Source of the DNA: Maricaulis salignorans
GTDB lineage: Bacteria > Pseudomonadota > Alphaproteobacteria > Caulobacterales > Maricaulaceae
DNA length: 64,000 bases
Reading direction: 5' to 3'
Assembly: GCF_900103475.1 (NCBI RefSeq)
Contig: NZ_FNHG01000005.1
Location: 62,001 to 126,000, forward strand
Positions 41,525-50,666 of this stretch are shown here, piece by piece. Below the pieces are notes generated by a model. That model was not told the DNA's origin. It saw nothing but the letters and a program-made list of their open reading frames with translations, and ran no database searches. A program made the translations under genes and the position numbers. The number at the start of each line of letters is the position of its first letter. Within the stretch, counting starts at the first letter, position 1.

Positions 41525-42094
41525 ATGTCGAAGGTCGATCACACATGGCTTGGTGATTATTTCAATAAGTACAAAGGCTTGATGTTCGACGAGCAGGTCT
41601 ATGGAAAATTGCTGGAATTCCACAAGCTGTGCCTGAGTGTTCGTGAGCGCGGCGGCAAGCTGATGTTTGCCGGCAATGGTGCCAGCGCTTCGATCTCGTC
41701 GCACGGGGCTGTCGACTTCACCAAGCAGGGGCGCGTGCGGGCGGTTGATTTCAACGAACCCAATCTCATCACCTGTTTCTCCAATGATTTCGGCTATGAA
41801 AACTGGATCGCCAAAGCGGTCGAGTTTTACAGCGACCCGGAAGACGTGCTGGTCCTGATATCCGTCAGCGGCAAATCCCCCAATGCGGTCAAGGCTGCCG
41901 AATATGCCAGGTCCAAGGGTATTCCCGTTGTCGCCTTCACCGGCTCGGGCGGCGATAATCCATTGCGTGGCATGGCGGAAATCGACTTTTGGGTCGATAG
42001 TCGCGCCTATAATATCGTCGAATGCATTCATATGGGTTGGCTCATGGCCGTGGTCGACATGCTTGTCGGTCAAGCCGAGTATCCTGTGAACTGA
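41525..42094 (+). CDS. GmhA-like SIS-domain phosphosugar isomerase
   Basis: 189 aa from ATG 41525 with GGGAG upstream; ten more in-frame codons lie before it. It is a single SIS domain: KLMFAGNGASASISSHGAVDF (residues 45-65), VLISVSGKSPNAVKAAEYA and IPVVAFTGSGG. This matches sedoheptulose-7-phosphate isomerase (GmhA) relatives, many of which sit in capsule or glycan loci and start the path to GDP- or ADP-heptose. No heptose kinase or nucleotidyltransferase follows, so the actual phosphosugar is uncertain. Confidence 0.8.
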   Translation: MSKVDHTWLGDYFNKYKGLMFDEQVYGKLLEFHKLCLSVRERGGKLMFAGNGASASISSHGAVDFTKQGRVRAVDFNEPNLITCFSNDFGYENWIAKAVEFYSDPEDVLVLISVSGKSPNAVKAAEYARSKGIPVVAFTGSGGDNPLRGMAEIDFWVDSRAYNIVECIHMGWLMAVVDMLVGQAEYPVN

Positions 42095-42149
42095 TACAAC
42101 TCGACGCGCGCCAGCAGATTTGCGGCGCAGGGCGATTTAGGGGGGCGAT

Positions 42150-43031
42150 GTGTTATCCTGGAGTTCGGATATTTCACATCTGGAGCGGCTTGCGAGCTAT
42201 CTCCGTGTGAGGCGCGCGCGGGCGCGCTATTTTGAGACCTTGCGCCTGGATTTCAGCAAGGGCTTCCCCTTCACCACCCGCGATCCGGGCTATCAGGGCC
42301 GCATCGCGAAACTGTGGAACAAGCACAAGGGCAAGCGCGGCTTTGTGATCGGGAACGGTCCGAGCCTGGGGCAGATGGATCTGACCAAGCTCAAGGATGA
42401 GGTCACGATCGGGTCGAATGGCATCTTCCTGAAATTCAAGGAAATGGGTTTTCACACGACCTATTTCACCATGGAAGATATCCAGCAGGTGGAAGACCGG
42501 CGCGACCAGCTTGCCGAGGTCAAGGGGCCGGTCAAGATCTATGGTCTCCATAATTCCTACGCGATCAAGAAGGTCGATGAAGACACGCTTTTTGCGAATG
42601 TTGCCGTCGAGAGCTATCCGACCAAAAACCGTTGGAAGGAATTCTATCCGGGTTTCTCGACCGACTTCGCGAATATCGTCTATCTCGGCTCGACGATCAC
42701 CTACATCAATCTGCAACTCGCTTTCTTCCTCGGATTGAACCCCGTCTACATTATCGGGTGTGATCACAGCTACGGGCCGCTGGCGAAGGTCTATCCCCCC
42801 GGGAAGATCCGCATCACACCAGAGGTCTTTGAAATGCTCAAGGAAGCGCATTTCATCGACAATTATCACAAGGTGGGCGGCACGTTCGGCATCCCTTACG
42901 TCTCTTACCAGGAAGATGCCTACAAGCGCGCGCTTGAAGTCTTCCGCGGTTCCGGCCGCGAGGTGTTCAATGCGGGTGAGAACTCGAAACTGGACATCTT
43001 CCCCCGCGTCAATTTTGACTCCCTCTTCTAG
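42150..43031 (+). CDS. DUF115 / MptE-like (Maf-related) protein
   Basis: 293 aa from GTG 42150 behind GGGGGG. The central domain opens with GFVIGNGPSLGQMDL (GNGPSL at residues 68-73), then EVTIGSNGIFLKF and YIIGCDHSYGP. This is the DUF115/6-hydroxymethylpterin-diphosphokinase-MptE-like fold. The same domain is the core of Maf flagellin glycosyltransferases, and short members occur in surface-glycan loci of Campylobacter and others. Folate-type chemistry is unlikely here; a sugar transferase role fits the neighbours. The glycosyltransferase gene starts 18 bases after its stop. Confidence 0.78.
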   Translation: MLSWSSDISHLERLASYLRVRRARARYFETLRLDFSKGFPFTTRDPGYQGRIAKLWNKHKGKRGFVIGNGPSLGQMDLTKLKDEVTIGSNGIFLKFKEMGFHTTYFTMEDIQQVEDRRDQLAEVKGPVKIYGLHNSYAIKKVDEDTLFANVAVESYPTKNRWKEFYPGFSTDFANIVYLGSTITYINLQLAFFLGLNPVYIIGCDHSYGPLAKVYPPGKIRITPEVFEMLKEAHFIDNYHKVGGTFGIPYVSYQEDAYKRALEVFRGSGREVFNAGENSKLDIFPRVNFDSLF

Positions 43032-43049
43032 CATTCAAAGAGAGTTCCG

Positions 43050-44339
43050 ATGCGCATCGTCCATCTCACCTATACTCTCCGCGGCGGCGCCGGCACGGCC
43101 TTGCGGCGTCACCACCTGGCTTTGCGAGACCAGGGTATTGATTCCCAGGTCGTGGTCGGTGAACCGGTCAAAGGGGACTCGCCCCATATCCATTGTCTGA
43201 AGGACCTGGTGGACGTTCCCGATGCGAAGGTCCGGACCTTTGAGGCCCTCGCGCGCCGCCATCAAAAGCGTGACGGCGCTGGCGATCTGTGGGCTGCACC
43301 GGAGAGTTTCGGTCTCAAGGATACGGACCTCGTCCGCTCGGCTGACATCGTCGAGGTGCGTCAGCTTCATGCCGGCGGGCACCGGCCTTTCTTCAACTTT
43401 CGGGCCCTTCGTGCGATCGCGCGCGAAAAACCGGTGATCTGGCGATTGTCGGATATGTGGGCCTTTACCGGCTATTGCGCCTATTCTCTGGAGTGTGAGC
43501 GCTGGCGGGACGGGTGTGGCCCATGTCCCCAGCTCACTGTCGAGCCGGAAAAAGCCGAATTGCGTCGCCCGGAGCGGGACAATTCCGCCATCATGTGGAA
43601 TGCCCGGCGCAAGGCCTTCAAGGGCGTGCCTTTCCATATGGTTTTTCCATCGGAATGGTTGCTTGAGAAGGCGCGCGTCAGCCTGCTCGAGCAGGCGGCA
43701 TCCTTTACCCATATTCCGGTCGGTGTAGATCTCAACGTGTTCAAGCGTTCGGCCAGCCAGGCGAACCGCGCCCGGTTTGATATTCCCAAGCCGAATTTCG
43801 TGATCGCCGCGGTCCTGTCCAATGCCAAGAACCACCGCAAGGCCTTCGACCTGTTCGCGGCAGTGGCGGGGCAGTTGCGGGAGAGACAGCGTACCAGCCT
43901 GGTGATCATCGGCAATGTCGGTGATCTGGAAGGCCATCCGGACTTTGAAGGGCTTCAGATCGTCAGCCCCGGTTTTGTCGGTGACGAAGCCGAGCAGGCG
44001 GCCATCCTGTCGACGGCCGATGCCTTCCTCTTCCCGTCACGATGCGATAATTCCGCCCAGGTTCTGCTGGAGTCGGCGGCGAGTGTCCTGCCCACCGTGT
44101 GTTTCGACGTCGGCGGCAATGCCGAATATGTGAAGGAAGGCGAGACCGGCCGCGTCATTGCCCCGTTTGACGTGGTCGCCATGTCGGCCGCAATCCAGGC
44201 CTATCGCGACGACCCGAAGCTGGCGAAGGCCCATGGCAAGGCCGCCCGGCGCTTCATGGGGGAGAACTGCTCGGTTTCGCTGCAGCGTCAGCGCTTCATG
44301 CAGTTGTACGAACAGGTGCTCTCGGGCGCGGCGCAGTAG
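43050..44339 (+). CDS. Glycosyltransferase family 4-like
   Basis: 429 aa. The GT-B fold shows an N-terminal MRIVHLTYTLRGGAGTALRR with the Gly-rich acceptor loop, then IWRLSDMWAFTGYCAYSLEC. The latter, with a Cys cluster (CERWRDGCGPCPQL), is typical of a WcaC/ExpE-like subgroup. The donor half has SFTHIPVGVDLNVFKR and FVGDEAEQAAILSTADAFLF, ending in the E-x7-E-like SRCDNSAQVLLESAASVLP. It likely adds a hexose or deoxyhexose to a lipid-linked glycan at the inner membrane. The last 44 bases overlap the convergent glycosyltransferase gene. Confidence 0.85.
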   Translation: MRIVHLTYTLRGGAGTALRRHHLALRDQGIDSQVVVGEPVKGDSPHIHCLKDLVDVPDAKVRTFEALARRHQKRDGAGDLWAAPESFGLKDTDLVRSADIVEVRQLHAGGHRPFFNFRALRAIAREKPVIWRLSDMWAFTGYCAYSLECERWRDGCGPCPQLTVEPEKAELRRPERDNSAIMWNARRKAFKGVPFHMVFPSEWLLEKARVSLLEQAASFTHIPVGVDLNVFKRSASQANRARFDIPKPNFVIAAVLSNAKNHRKAFDLFAAVAGQLRERQRTSLVIIGNVGDLEGHPDFEGLQIVSPGFVGDEAEQAAILSTADAFLFPSRCDNSAQVLLESAASVLPTVCFDVGGNAEYVKEGETGRVIAPFDVVAMSAAIQAYRDDPKLAKAHGKAARRFMGENCSVSLQRQRFMQLYEQVLSGAAQ

Positions 44340-45771
44340 CCGCCACGGGCGTTGCCGGAGCCGACGTTTCATTCTCGATCGCCTTGACCGGGTTCGCCTG
44401 CGGCATCAGGCCGGATTCTGCCAGGCAGTGTTCCAGGGTCGCCACGAAGGCCTGGTCCGACAGGCGGCGGTCGAAATACTCCTGCGCCCGTTCAGCATAT
44501 TCGTCGTAATGACTGTTGAGTTCGTCGAATGCGGCGACGAAGGATTCGTAATTATTCGGCTCATAGGTCAGGCCCACCCGATTGGCCTCGGTACGGAAGC
44601 CGCAAACGCCGTAGGACGGGAAGATCACCGGCTTTCCGAAGGACATGACCTGGCGCCATACGCCGCTGGTTCTGGCGTGATTGCGGTAGGCGAGGGGGAT
44701 GTAGTGGGCATCCCTGAACAGGCGGTCGATGAATTTCTGTGAACCGCAATAGGTGCTGAATTCCAGCAGGCGGTCATCCTCGATGAGTTTTTCGCGCGCA
44801 CGAACTTCACGCCAGTTGAGCACCTGGTAGCCCGGCTTGATCCGGCCGAGCCGGACGAGGATCAGGTCGGGACGATCCGCCGCCAGCCGGAGCAGAAAAT
44901 CGAAGCCCTTGCGTACTTCCAGATCGCCGAACAGCAGAACGATCTTCTTGCCCTTATGCCGGCCTTTCCACTGCTGGTAGCGTCCGGCAAGGCGTTTGTA
45001 GAGTGTGGTTTCCTCCTCGGTGAGGACTTCCTCGGATTCATAGTGGCCGACTTCCTCAATGAGGTGGACCCGGCCGGCCTCGGTGTGACGCTGGGCGTAG
45101 ACATCGTCGGACGCCAGAATGCCATCGAGATAGCCGGGCTGGACGAGCAGATGCTCGTAAATCACGCCGCGCAGCCAGTGGCGCCGTTCATCCAGATGCT
45201 TGAGCCGGCGCGCGGGAAGGGTGCGGCGATAGAGATAGTCGTAACGGATGCAGACCGCATAGGTATTGCCGATAAAGCGGGGCTTTCCGGCCTGGCCCTG
45301 CGAGAGGAATGTCTTCAACATGGCGTCGCCATCCATGAAGAATGTCACCGCGATATTCTCGGCCTTCTGGTATTCGACAATCGCTTCGAGTTCGGACGCT
45401 GCGCTTGGCATGCTCTTGCGCAGGCTCACGACGCGTACACCATCGAGATCCTTGATACTCTTCATGCTCGGCGAGGTGAATTCCTTCCAGCTGGCCTGGG
45501 TGGCATCATGCAGAAGCCACTGCAGCGAGGTGGAATCCTGCTCGCCGCAATAGACGACATCGACCTCAAAACCGAGCTTGTGCAAGGCATCCGCAAAGCG
45601 CGCGGCGTAGAGATGCCGGTGGCCGCCAAGATGGCTGGAATAGATCATCACCCGGCGCGAGTCCGAGGCAAGCTTGGCCCCGCCGCGGATCCGGCCATAT
45701 TTGACCTGGAGCGCAAACGCACTGATTTTTGAAATCAGATCGTTGATTACATTAACGTTTTCCAGGTTCAT
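44296..45771 (-). CDS. Putative glycosyltransferase (GT-B fold)
   Basis: 491 aa, ATG with GGAAG upstream. MIYSSHLGGHRHLYAARFAD (residues 42-61) is a GT-B N-terminal loop. The C-terminal half has KKIVLLFGDLEVRKGFDFLL, LVRLGRIKPGYQVL and SFGKPVIFPSYGVCGFR, which look like a donor-binding domain. Identity to a named family is uncertain. The final 45 residues are a low-complexity Ala/Pro/Thr tail that is encoded where the gene overlaps the opposite glycosyltransferase. It follows gmd-fcl on the same strand after 58 bases, so a fucosyl- or GDP-sugar transferase is a reasonable guess only. Confidence 0.7.
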   Translation of the reverse strand: MNLENVNVINDLISKISAFALQVKYGRIRGGAKLASDSRRVMIYSSHLGGHRHLYAARFADALHKLGFEVDVVYCGEQDSTSLQWLLHDATQASWKEFTSPSMKSIKDLDGVRVVSLRKSMPSAASELEAIVEYQKAENIAVTFFMDGDAMLKTFLSQGQAGKPRFIGNTYAVCIRYDYLYRRTLPARRLKHLDERRHWLRGVIYEHLLVQPGYLDGILASDDVYAQRHTEAGRVHLIEEVGHYESEEVLTEEETTLYKRLAGRYQQWKGRHKGKKIVLLFGDLEVRKGFDFLLRLAADRPDLILVRLGRIKPGYQVLNWREVRAREKLIEDDRLLEFSTYCGSQKFIDRLFRDAHYIPLAYRNHARTSGVWRQVMSFGKPVIFPSYGVCGFRTEANRVGLTYEPNNYESFVAAFDELNSHYDEYAERAQEYFDRRLSDQAFVATLEHCLAESGLMPQANPVKAIENETSAPATPVAATAPRPRAPVRTTA

Positions 45772-45829
45772 GAACTTCCAGACCTAATCTTCGTTTGCGG
45801 CAATACGATACCATGTTCAGGGCTGTATT

Positions 45830-46831
45830 TCAGCCAGCAACCCGGTCGTTCGGCCCCCGGCCTTCAACGCTGTTGGCCAGATACCATTTGTAAGCGTCCT
45901 GCAGACCTTCGCGCAGATCGATCGAGGGTGCCCAGCCAAGGCTGCGCAAGCGGCTGATATCAAGCAGTTTGCGCGGTGTGCCGTCTGGCTTGGACGCATC
46001 CTTGCGCAGGCTTCCCCGGAAGCCGACGACATCCATGACCAGCTGCGCCAGGGCATCAATGCGAATGTCTTCGCCCGTGCCGACATTGACGTGCTCATCA
46101 CCGGAATAAACCTTGAGCAGGGTCACGATCGCATCGGCGCAGTCGTCCGCGTGCAGAAATTCGCGCAGGACCGAGCCGCTGCCCCAGATTTCCATCGAAT
46201 CGGCCTCGGCCATTTTCGCTTCGTGCGCCTTGCGGAGCAGTGCCGGAATGACGTGTGAGGATTGCAGGTCGTAATTGTCGTACGGCCCGTACAGATTGGT
46301 CGGCATGGCGGAAATGAAATCGCAGCCATGCTGGCGCCGATAGGCCTGGCACAATTTGATGCCAGCGATTTTCGCCAGCGCATACCACTCATTGGTGGGC
46401 TCCAGCGAACCGGTCAGGAGGGCGGCCTCCTGGATGGGCTGTTCGGCAAATTTTGGATAGATGCAGGATGATCCCAGCAGGATGAGTTTCTCGACGCCGG
46501 TCCGGTGGGCGGCCTCGATGATATTCGCCTCGATCATCAGATTGTCGTAGAGGAAGTCGGCCGGGTAACGGTCATTCGCGAGGATGCCGCCGACCTTGGC
46601 GGCGGCGATGATGACGAGTTCCGGTTTTGCATCGGCCATCCAGGCCCGGGTGGCCTGCTGGTCGCGAAGATCCACCGTCTTGCTGCCGACCGTCAATAAT
46701 TCGCCCGGAGATTCGCGCTCCAGCCGGCGAACTACGGCCGATCCCACCATCCCGCGATGGCCGGCGACCCATATCCGCTTGCCCTTAAGGTCACATGGCG
46801 TCTGCGCCGTGCGATCATTCAAACCGGTCAT
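45830..46831 (-). CDS. fcl: GDP-L-fucose synthase
   Basis: 333 aa from ATG 46831 (GAAGG upstream; GTG 46840 is also in frame). The NADP motif is GHRGMVG (24-30), followed by [33 protein letters not shown] with the catalytic Tyr/Lys, and [12 protein letters not shown]. It epimerises and reduces GDP-4-keto-6-deoxymannose to GDP-L-fucose. It overlaps the end of gmd by 17 bases, as a partner gene should. Confidence 0.94.
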   Translation of the reverse strand: MTGLNDRTAQTPCDLKGKRIWVAGHRGMVGSAVVRRLERESPGELLTVGSKTVDLRDQQATRAWMADAKPELVIIAAAKVGGILANDRYPADFLYDNLMIEANIIEAAHRTGVEKLILLGSSCIYPKFAEQPIQEAALLTGSLEPTNEWYALAKIAGIKLCQAYRRQHGCDFISAMPTNLYGPYDNYDLQSSHVIPALLRKAHEAKMAEADSMEIWGSGSVLREFLHADDCADAIVTLLKVYSGDEHVNVGTGEDIRIDALAQLVMDVVGFRGSLRKDASKPDGTPRKLLDISRLRSLGWAPSIDLREGLQDAYKWYLANSVEGRGPNDRVAG

Positions 46832-47885
46832 TGCGGTCACCTTCCATCGCGACCACCTTCAGGTCGGCTGCGACCATTTCCTGGACGAGGACCTCGAAAC
46901 TGGTCGTATGAGTCCAGCCCAGTTTTTCGCGCGCCTTGGTCGGGTCCGAGAGCAAAAGTTCCACTTCGGCCGGGCGGAAATACCGCTCATTGATGCGCAC
47001 CAGCGTCCGGCCGGACTCGGCGCAGATGCCGGTCTCGTCAACGCCTTTGCCGCGCCATTCGATCGTGATGCCGACATGCCCGAAGGCTTTTTCGACGAAT
47101 TCCCGGACCGTGTGCATCTCGCCGGTGCCGAGCACGAAGTCGTCGGGCGTCTCATGCTGGACGATGCGCCACATGCCCTCGACATAGTCACGTGCATGGC
47201 CCCAGTCGCGCTGGGCGTCGAGATTGCCGAGATAGAGGCAGTCCTGGAGCTTCAGCTTGATGGCAGCGACGGCGCGGGTGATTTTCCGGGTCACGAAAGT
47301 CTCGCCGCGCAGCGGGCTTTCATGGTTGAACAAAATCCCGTTCGACGCATGCATGTCATAGGATTCGCGGTAATTCACCGTGATCCAGTAAGCGTAGAGC
47401 TTGGCCGCTGCGTAGGGGCTGCGCGGGTAGAATGGGGTTTTCTCGGTCTGCGGGATTTCCTGGACCTTGCCGTAAAGCTCGGAGGTGGAGGCCTGGTAGA
47501 AGCGCGTCTTCTGCTCCATGCCGAGAATGCGAATCGCCTCGAGAATGCGCAAGGCGCCCATGGCATCGGAATTGGCTGTATATTCGGGGGTTTCGAAACT
47601 GACCTGGACGTGAGACTGGGCCCCCAGATTGTAGATCTCGTCCGGCTCGGTCTGCTGCACCAGTCGAATGAGATTGGTCGCGTCCGTCAGATCACCATAA
47701 TGAAGGTGGAGCTTCTGATCCTTGGCAAAGGGGTCGGTATAGATGTCGTCGATACGACCGGTGTTGAAGGACGATGAGCGCCGCTTCACACCATGAACCA
47801 CATAACCCTTGTCGAGCAGCAAGCGCGCCAGATACGCACCATCCTGACCGGTGATACCGGTTACAAGCGCGACTTTATTGCCCAT
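46815..47885 (-). CDS. gmd: GDP-mannose 4,6-dehydratase
   Basis: 356 aa, ATG with AGGGGGAA upstream. Motifs are [17 protein letters not shown] (residues 8-24), [32 protein letters not shown] and [13 protein letters not shown]. It converts GDP-mannose to GDP-4-keto-6-deoxy-D-mannose, the precursor of GDP-fucose (through fcl), GDP-rhamnose or GDP-perosamine. The linked fcl points to fucose. No manC (GDP-mannose pyrophosphorylase) is in the window. Confidence 0.95.
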   Translation of the reverse strand: MGNKVALVTGITGQDGAYLARLLLDKGYVVHGVKRRSSSFNTGRIDDIYTDPFAKDQKLHLHYGDLTDATNLIRLVQQTEPDEIYNLGAQSHVQVSFETPEYTANSDAMGALRILEAIRILGMEQKTRFYQASTSELYGKVQEIPQTEKTPFYPRSPYAAAKLYAYWITVNYRESYDMHASNGILFNHESPLRGETFVTRKITRAVAAIKLKLQDCLYLGNLDAQRDWGHARDYVEGMWRIVQHETPDDFVLGTGEMHTVREFVEKAFGHVGITIEWRGKGVDETGICAESGRTLVRINERYFRPAEVELLLSDPTKAREKLGWTHTTSFEVLVQEMVAADLKVVAMEGDRNDRFE

Positions 47886-48413
47886 TAGTTCCCCCTAGAA
47901 CCAATCGCCGGACCTGATTGGGCGCCGAGAGGCCAAGCTTGGCCTTCCGTTTCGCATGCCAGTTCGCGCGATGAGTGATAATGAGGATCGTCTAAGAAAC
48001 TTGGCGGCCTCACGCAACCCCTTATCACAATGTGGGATGGGGGATTTTGCGATTGGAGTGTGGCGAATCCGGGATTGCAGGGCCTCGCGGCACAGCTTCT
48101 ATGCAAAGGACGGGCGAGCGCCTGGATGTCCCCGGGGGCGGCGGAATTATTCGTTTCAACATGCGCCGGTGCAGATTCGGCCGCGCCGCCGGCCGGGAAT
48201 AGGGCGGGCCCCGGGTGCGAAGCTGAGAAGTCCTATAGGTCCATGCAGGCCGGGGATGTATACAAAACTGCCGCGAGCAATTCGGCGATTTCAAGGAGCC
48301 ATGGCTTCAGGCTGGGCACAGCCATCATACCGGCCAGGCCTTTACTTCGCGGCCCGGCCTCTCCCATATCGGCGCGGCGCTGCTGATACCTGGCAACCAG
48401 ATAAAGGTGCATT
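47886..48413. other. 528-bp intergenic region between gmd and the ABC exporter
   Basis: It separates the divergent gmd and ABC permease genes and must hold both promoters. The reading frames that can be drawn here have no ribosome sites and no protein-like composition. I see no tRNA, terminator or clear operator. It is the longest apparently non-coding stretch in the window. Confidence 0.5.
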
Positions 48414-49151
48414 TTGGGTCAACCGGCTTTTCAACTCGTGAGACGCGACATCCGCGCCCAATATGCCGGGTCGGGGCTCGGCCTCGTCTGGGCCTTGCTC
48501 GAACCACTCATCCTGGCGACCGCATTCATCTTCCTGCGCCATTCGGGCATGATCTCGATCGGCGATATCACCTTGCCGTACGCGGTCTATGCGGTGACCA
48601 GCCTGATGGTCTGGCAGACCTGCGTCGACGGTATCAATGGCGGGCTCAACTCAATCACCCGTATGCGTCCCCTGTTGAAGACGACGCAGGTGTCGGCGGG
48701 CTCGGTGGTCTGGGTCGTGATCCTGACCGCGTGCTTCTTCCATCTCTTCCGGCTTGTCGTGGCCCTGGGGGTCGCGCTCGCATTCGGCATTCACGACCCG
48801 GTCAATCTGATTGCCTACGGCCTGCTGTCATTCCTGGCGCCCTTCTTCGGCGTCGCGATCGGTCTGCTGGTGGCGCCCTTTGCAGAACTCTATCGCGATT
48901 TGAAGATCCTGGTCTCCTCGGCCCTGCGCCCGTTGCTCTTCGTCTCCGGCGTGATCATTCCCATCCCCGACCAATTCTCTTTTCTCGGGGTTTACAATCC
49001 GATAGCCGTCGCAATATCCACCGCTCGTGGTGCGCTTGTCGACGTGGGCCGGGTGGATTACGGTCTCGCCGGCCTCTGGCTGGCGATCATGTTCATTGTG
49101 TTCGCAATCGCGCTATTCATCTTCCGGCGCACGCTTAGAATCGTCTTGTGA
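48414..49151 (+). CDS. wzm: ABC-2 type polysaccharide export permease (Wzm/KpsM-like)
   Basis: 245 aa from TTG 48414, with AAAGGTG 5 nt upstream. After RRDIRAQYAGSGLGLVWALL (the conserved amphipathic start of Wzm/KpsM/TagG permeases) come six hydrophobic segments, with SGVIIPIPDQFSF and YNPIAVAISTARGAL in the last third. It forms the inner-membrane channel for a lipid-linked polysaccharide with the ATPase encoded 12 bases downstream. No outer-membrane exporter (Wza, KpsD) is in view. Confidence 0.88.
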   Translation: MGQPAFQLVRRDIRAQYAGSGLGLVWALLEPLILATAFIFLRHSGMISIGDITLPYAVYAVTSLMVWQTCVDGINGGLNSITRMRPLLKTTQVSAGSVVWVVILTACFFHLFRLVVALGVALAFGIHDPVNLIAYGLLSFLAPFFGVAIGLLVAPFAELYRDLKILVSSALRPLLFVSGVIIPIPDQFSFLGVYNPIAVAISTARGALVDVGRVDYGLAGLWLAIMFIVFAIALFIFRRTLRIVL

Positions 49152-49163
49152 GAACCCCCAAAA

Positions 49164-50627
49164 ATGCCAATCATTTCTGCAACCGGGATATCCAAGAAAT
49201 ATTCCCTGCGCGATCAGCAGACACGCCGCCGGGGCCTGGGAGCCCTGTTCCGCGAAATCGTCGGGCCGGTTGAGGGCACATCAGATTCGGTCGCGCTTTC
49301 GGAAGGTGAATTCTGGGCTTTGCGGGATGTGGACCTCTCGGTCTCCTCGGGCGATACGCTCGGTGTCATCGGCCTGAACGGGGCCGGCAAAACGACGCTC
49401 ATGAGTTTGCTGGCCGGGGTGATCAAACCTGATACGGGCAGCGTCGTGCATAATGGCGATGTACAGGCCGTGCTGAGCCTGGGGGCGGGCATCAATGCGA
49501 AGCTGACCGGCCGGCAAAATGCCGAGAGCGGAGTTGCGCTGCGCGCCACCTCGGTCGAGCAGCGCGAGGAAATGATTGCGCGCATCGAATCCTTCTCGGA
49601 ACTCGGGGAATTCTTCGACAGTCCGGTTGGCTATTATTCCAGCGGTATGCGGGCGCGGCTCGGCTTTGCCATCTGTATCAGCGCGACGCCACAGGCGATC
49701 CTGATCGATGAGGCGCTCTCGGTCGGTGATGCGTCATTCAAACAGAAATGCCTGCTCTATCTTGAGCAATTGCGCCGCCGCGGCGTCGGTATGGTGATGG
49801 TTTCCCACTCGATGACGTCAATCCGGCAGTTCTGCGATTCCGCGATCTGGGTGCATGATGGCCAGATCCGTGCGCGCGGTCCGAGCGGCGAAGTGGTGCA
49901 TGAATACCTGCAATTTGTGGAACAGCGCCAGTCCAGCTCGCTGGCGACGCCGGCGCCGGCGAAGGAGGGGGACCGCCCGCTCCTTCCGGCCTCTGACCGC
50001 GCAGCTGCCACAGAGGCCAGCCCGATCAAGAGCGTGACGGGTACGGCTTTCAATGCTGCCGACCGCAGTCCGGCTGTGCGAACGCTGGGTCCGGTCGAGC
50101 GCGAGCTTCACCTGTCCGGTCAGCCGGGCGAATGGATCCGGCCGGACATTACCGCCACCGAGGTCAATGAATTATACGGCCGTCAGAGAGCCGAGCCGGG
50201 CGTCGATGAATTCGCCGCGGTCATGCTGGTCAATGGCCAGCCGACCAATGAGGTGCGCCCGCATGAGAGCGTGGAAATCGAATACCGCTTCCGGCTGCGC
50301 GAGCCGGCAGCCAATCTGAATGTATCGCTGGTCTTCCACAAGGAAGGCAGCGGCCGCCTGGCCACGATCTCGACGCTGAACAGGGATTTGCTCAAGGGGC
50401 TGGACACTGATGGACTGGTGCACTGCAAGGTGCGCGTTCCGGACATGGTCCTGGCGCCGGGCGATTATGTCGTCACCATCTCGATCCATGATGGCAAACC
50501 CTATTTGTGGCGCGATGTGATTTTGGCTTTCCGTGTCCGAACCTCCGACCTGCTGACCTGGGGCGATGTCAATCTGCCCTACAGCTATGAGGTCTATACG
50601 GCTGTTGATCAGGCTGATGCCGAATAG
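49164..50627 (+). CDS. wzt: Polysaccharide ABC exporter ATPase with C-terminal Wzt-like domain
   Basis: 487 aa. The ATPase domain (1-250) has Walker A GLNGAGKTT, signature YYSSGMRARLGFA, Walker B AILIDEALSVGD, and the N-terminal insert typical of TagH/Wzt. A linker of about 90 residues rich in Ala/Pro leads to a C-terminal domain (about 330-480) with HESVEIEYRFRL and APGDYVVTISIHDG, a beta-sandwich like Wzt-C. In the Wzt family this domain binds the finished glycan end and couples export to chain termination. So the polymer may carry a specific capping group, perhaps methyl or phosphate. The glycosyltransferase follows after 39 bases. Confidence 0.88.
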   Translation: MPIISATGISKKYSLRDQQTRRRGLGALFREIVGPVEGTSDSVALSEGEFWALRDVDLSVSSGDTLGVIGLNGAGKTTLMSLLAGVIKPDTGSVVHNGDVQAVLSLGAGINAKLTGRQNAESGVALRATSVEQREEMIARIESFSELGEFFDSPVGYYSSGMRARLGFAICISATPQAILIDEALSVGDASFKQKCLLYLEQLRRRGVGMVMVSHSMTSIRQFCDSAIWVHDGQIRARGPSGEVVHEYLQFVEQRQSSSLATPAPAKEGDRPLLPASDRAAATEASPIKSVTGTAFNAADRSPAVRTLGPVERELHLSGQPGEWIRPDITATEVNELYGRQRAEPGVDEFAAVMLVNGQPTNEVRPHESVEIEYRFRLREPAANLNVSLVFHKEGSGRLATISTLNRDLLKGLDTDGLVHCKVRVPDMVLAPGDYVVTISIHDGKPYLWRDVILAFRVRTSDLLTWGDVNLPYSYEVYTAVDQADAE

Positions 50628-50666
50628 GCAGGCGGCCAGGCTGGCTTGCCGGCCGGGGAGGCTGTG

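Noticed and set aside
45700-45760. CtrA-box-like TTAA motif near the start of the minus-strand glycosyltransferase
   Set aside because: Only a single half-site is present; no TTAA-N7-TTAA pair was found, and it lies in coding sequence.
47956-48441. A 161-codon frame covering the spacer before the ABC permease
   Set aside because: No ribosome site, Arg/Pro/Cys-rich sequence, and it runs into the permease gene in another frame.
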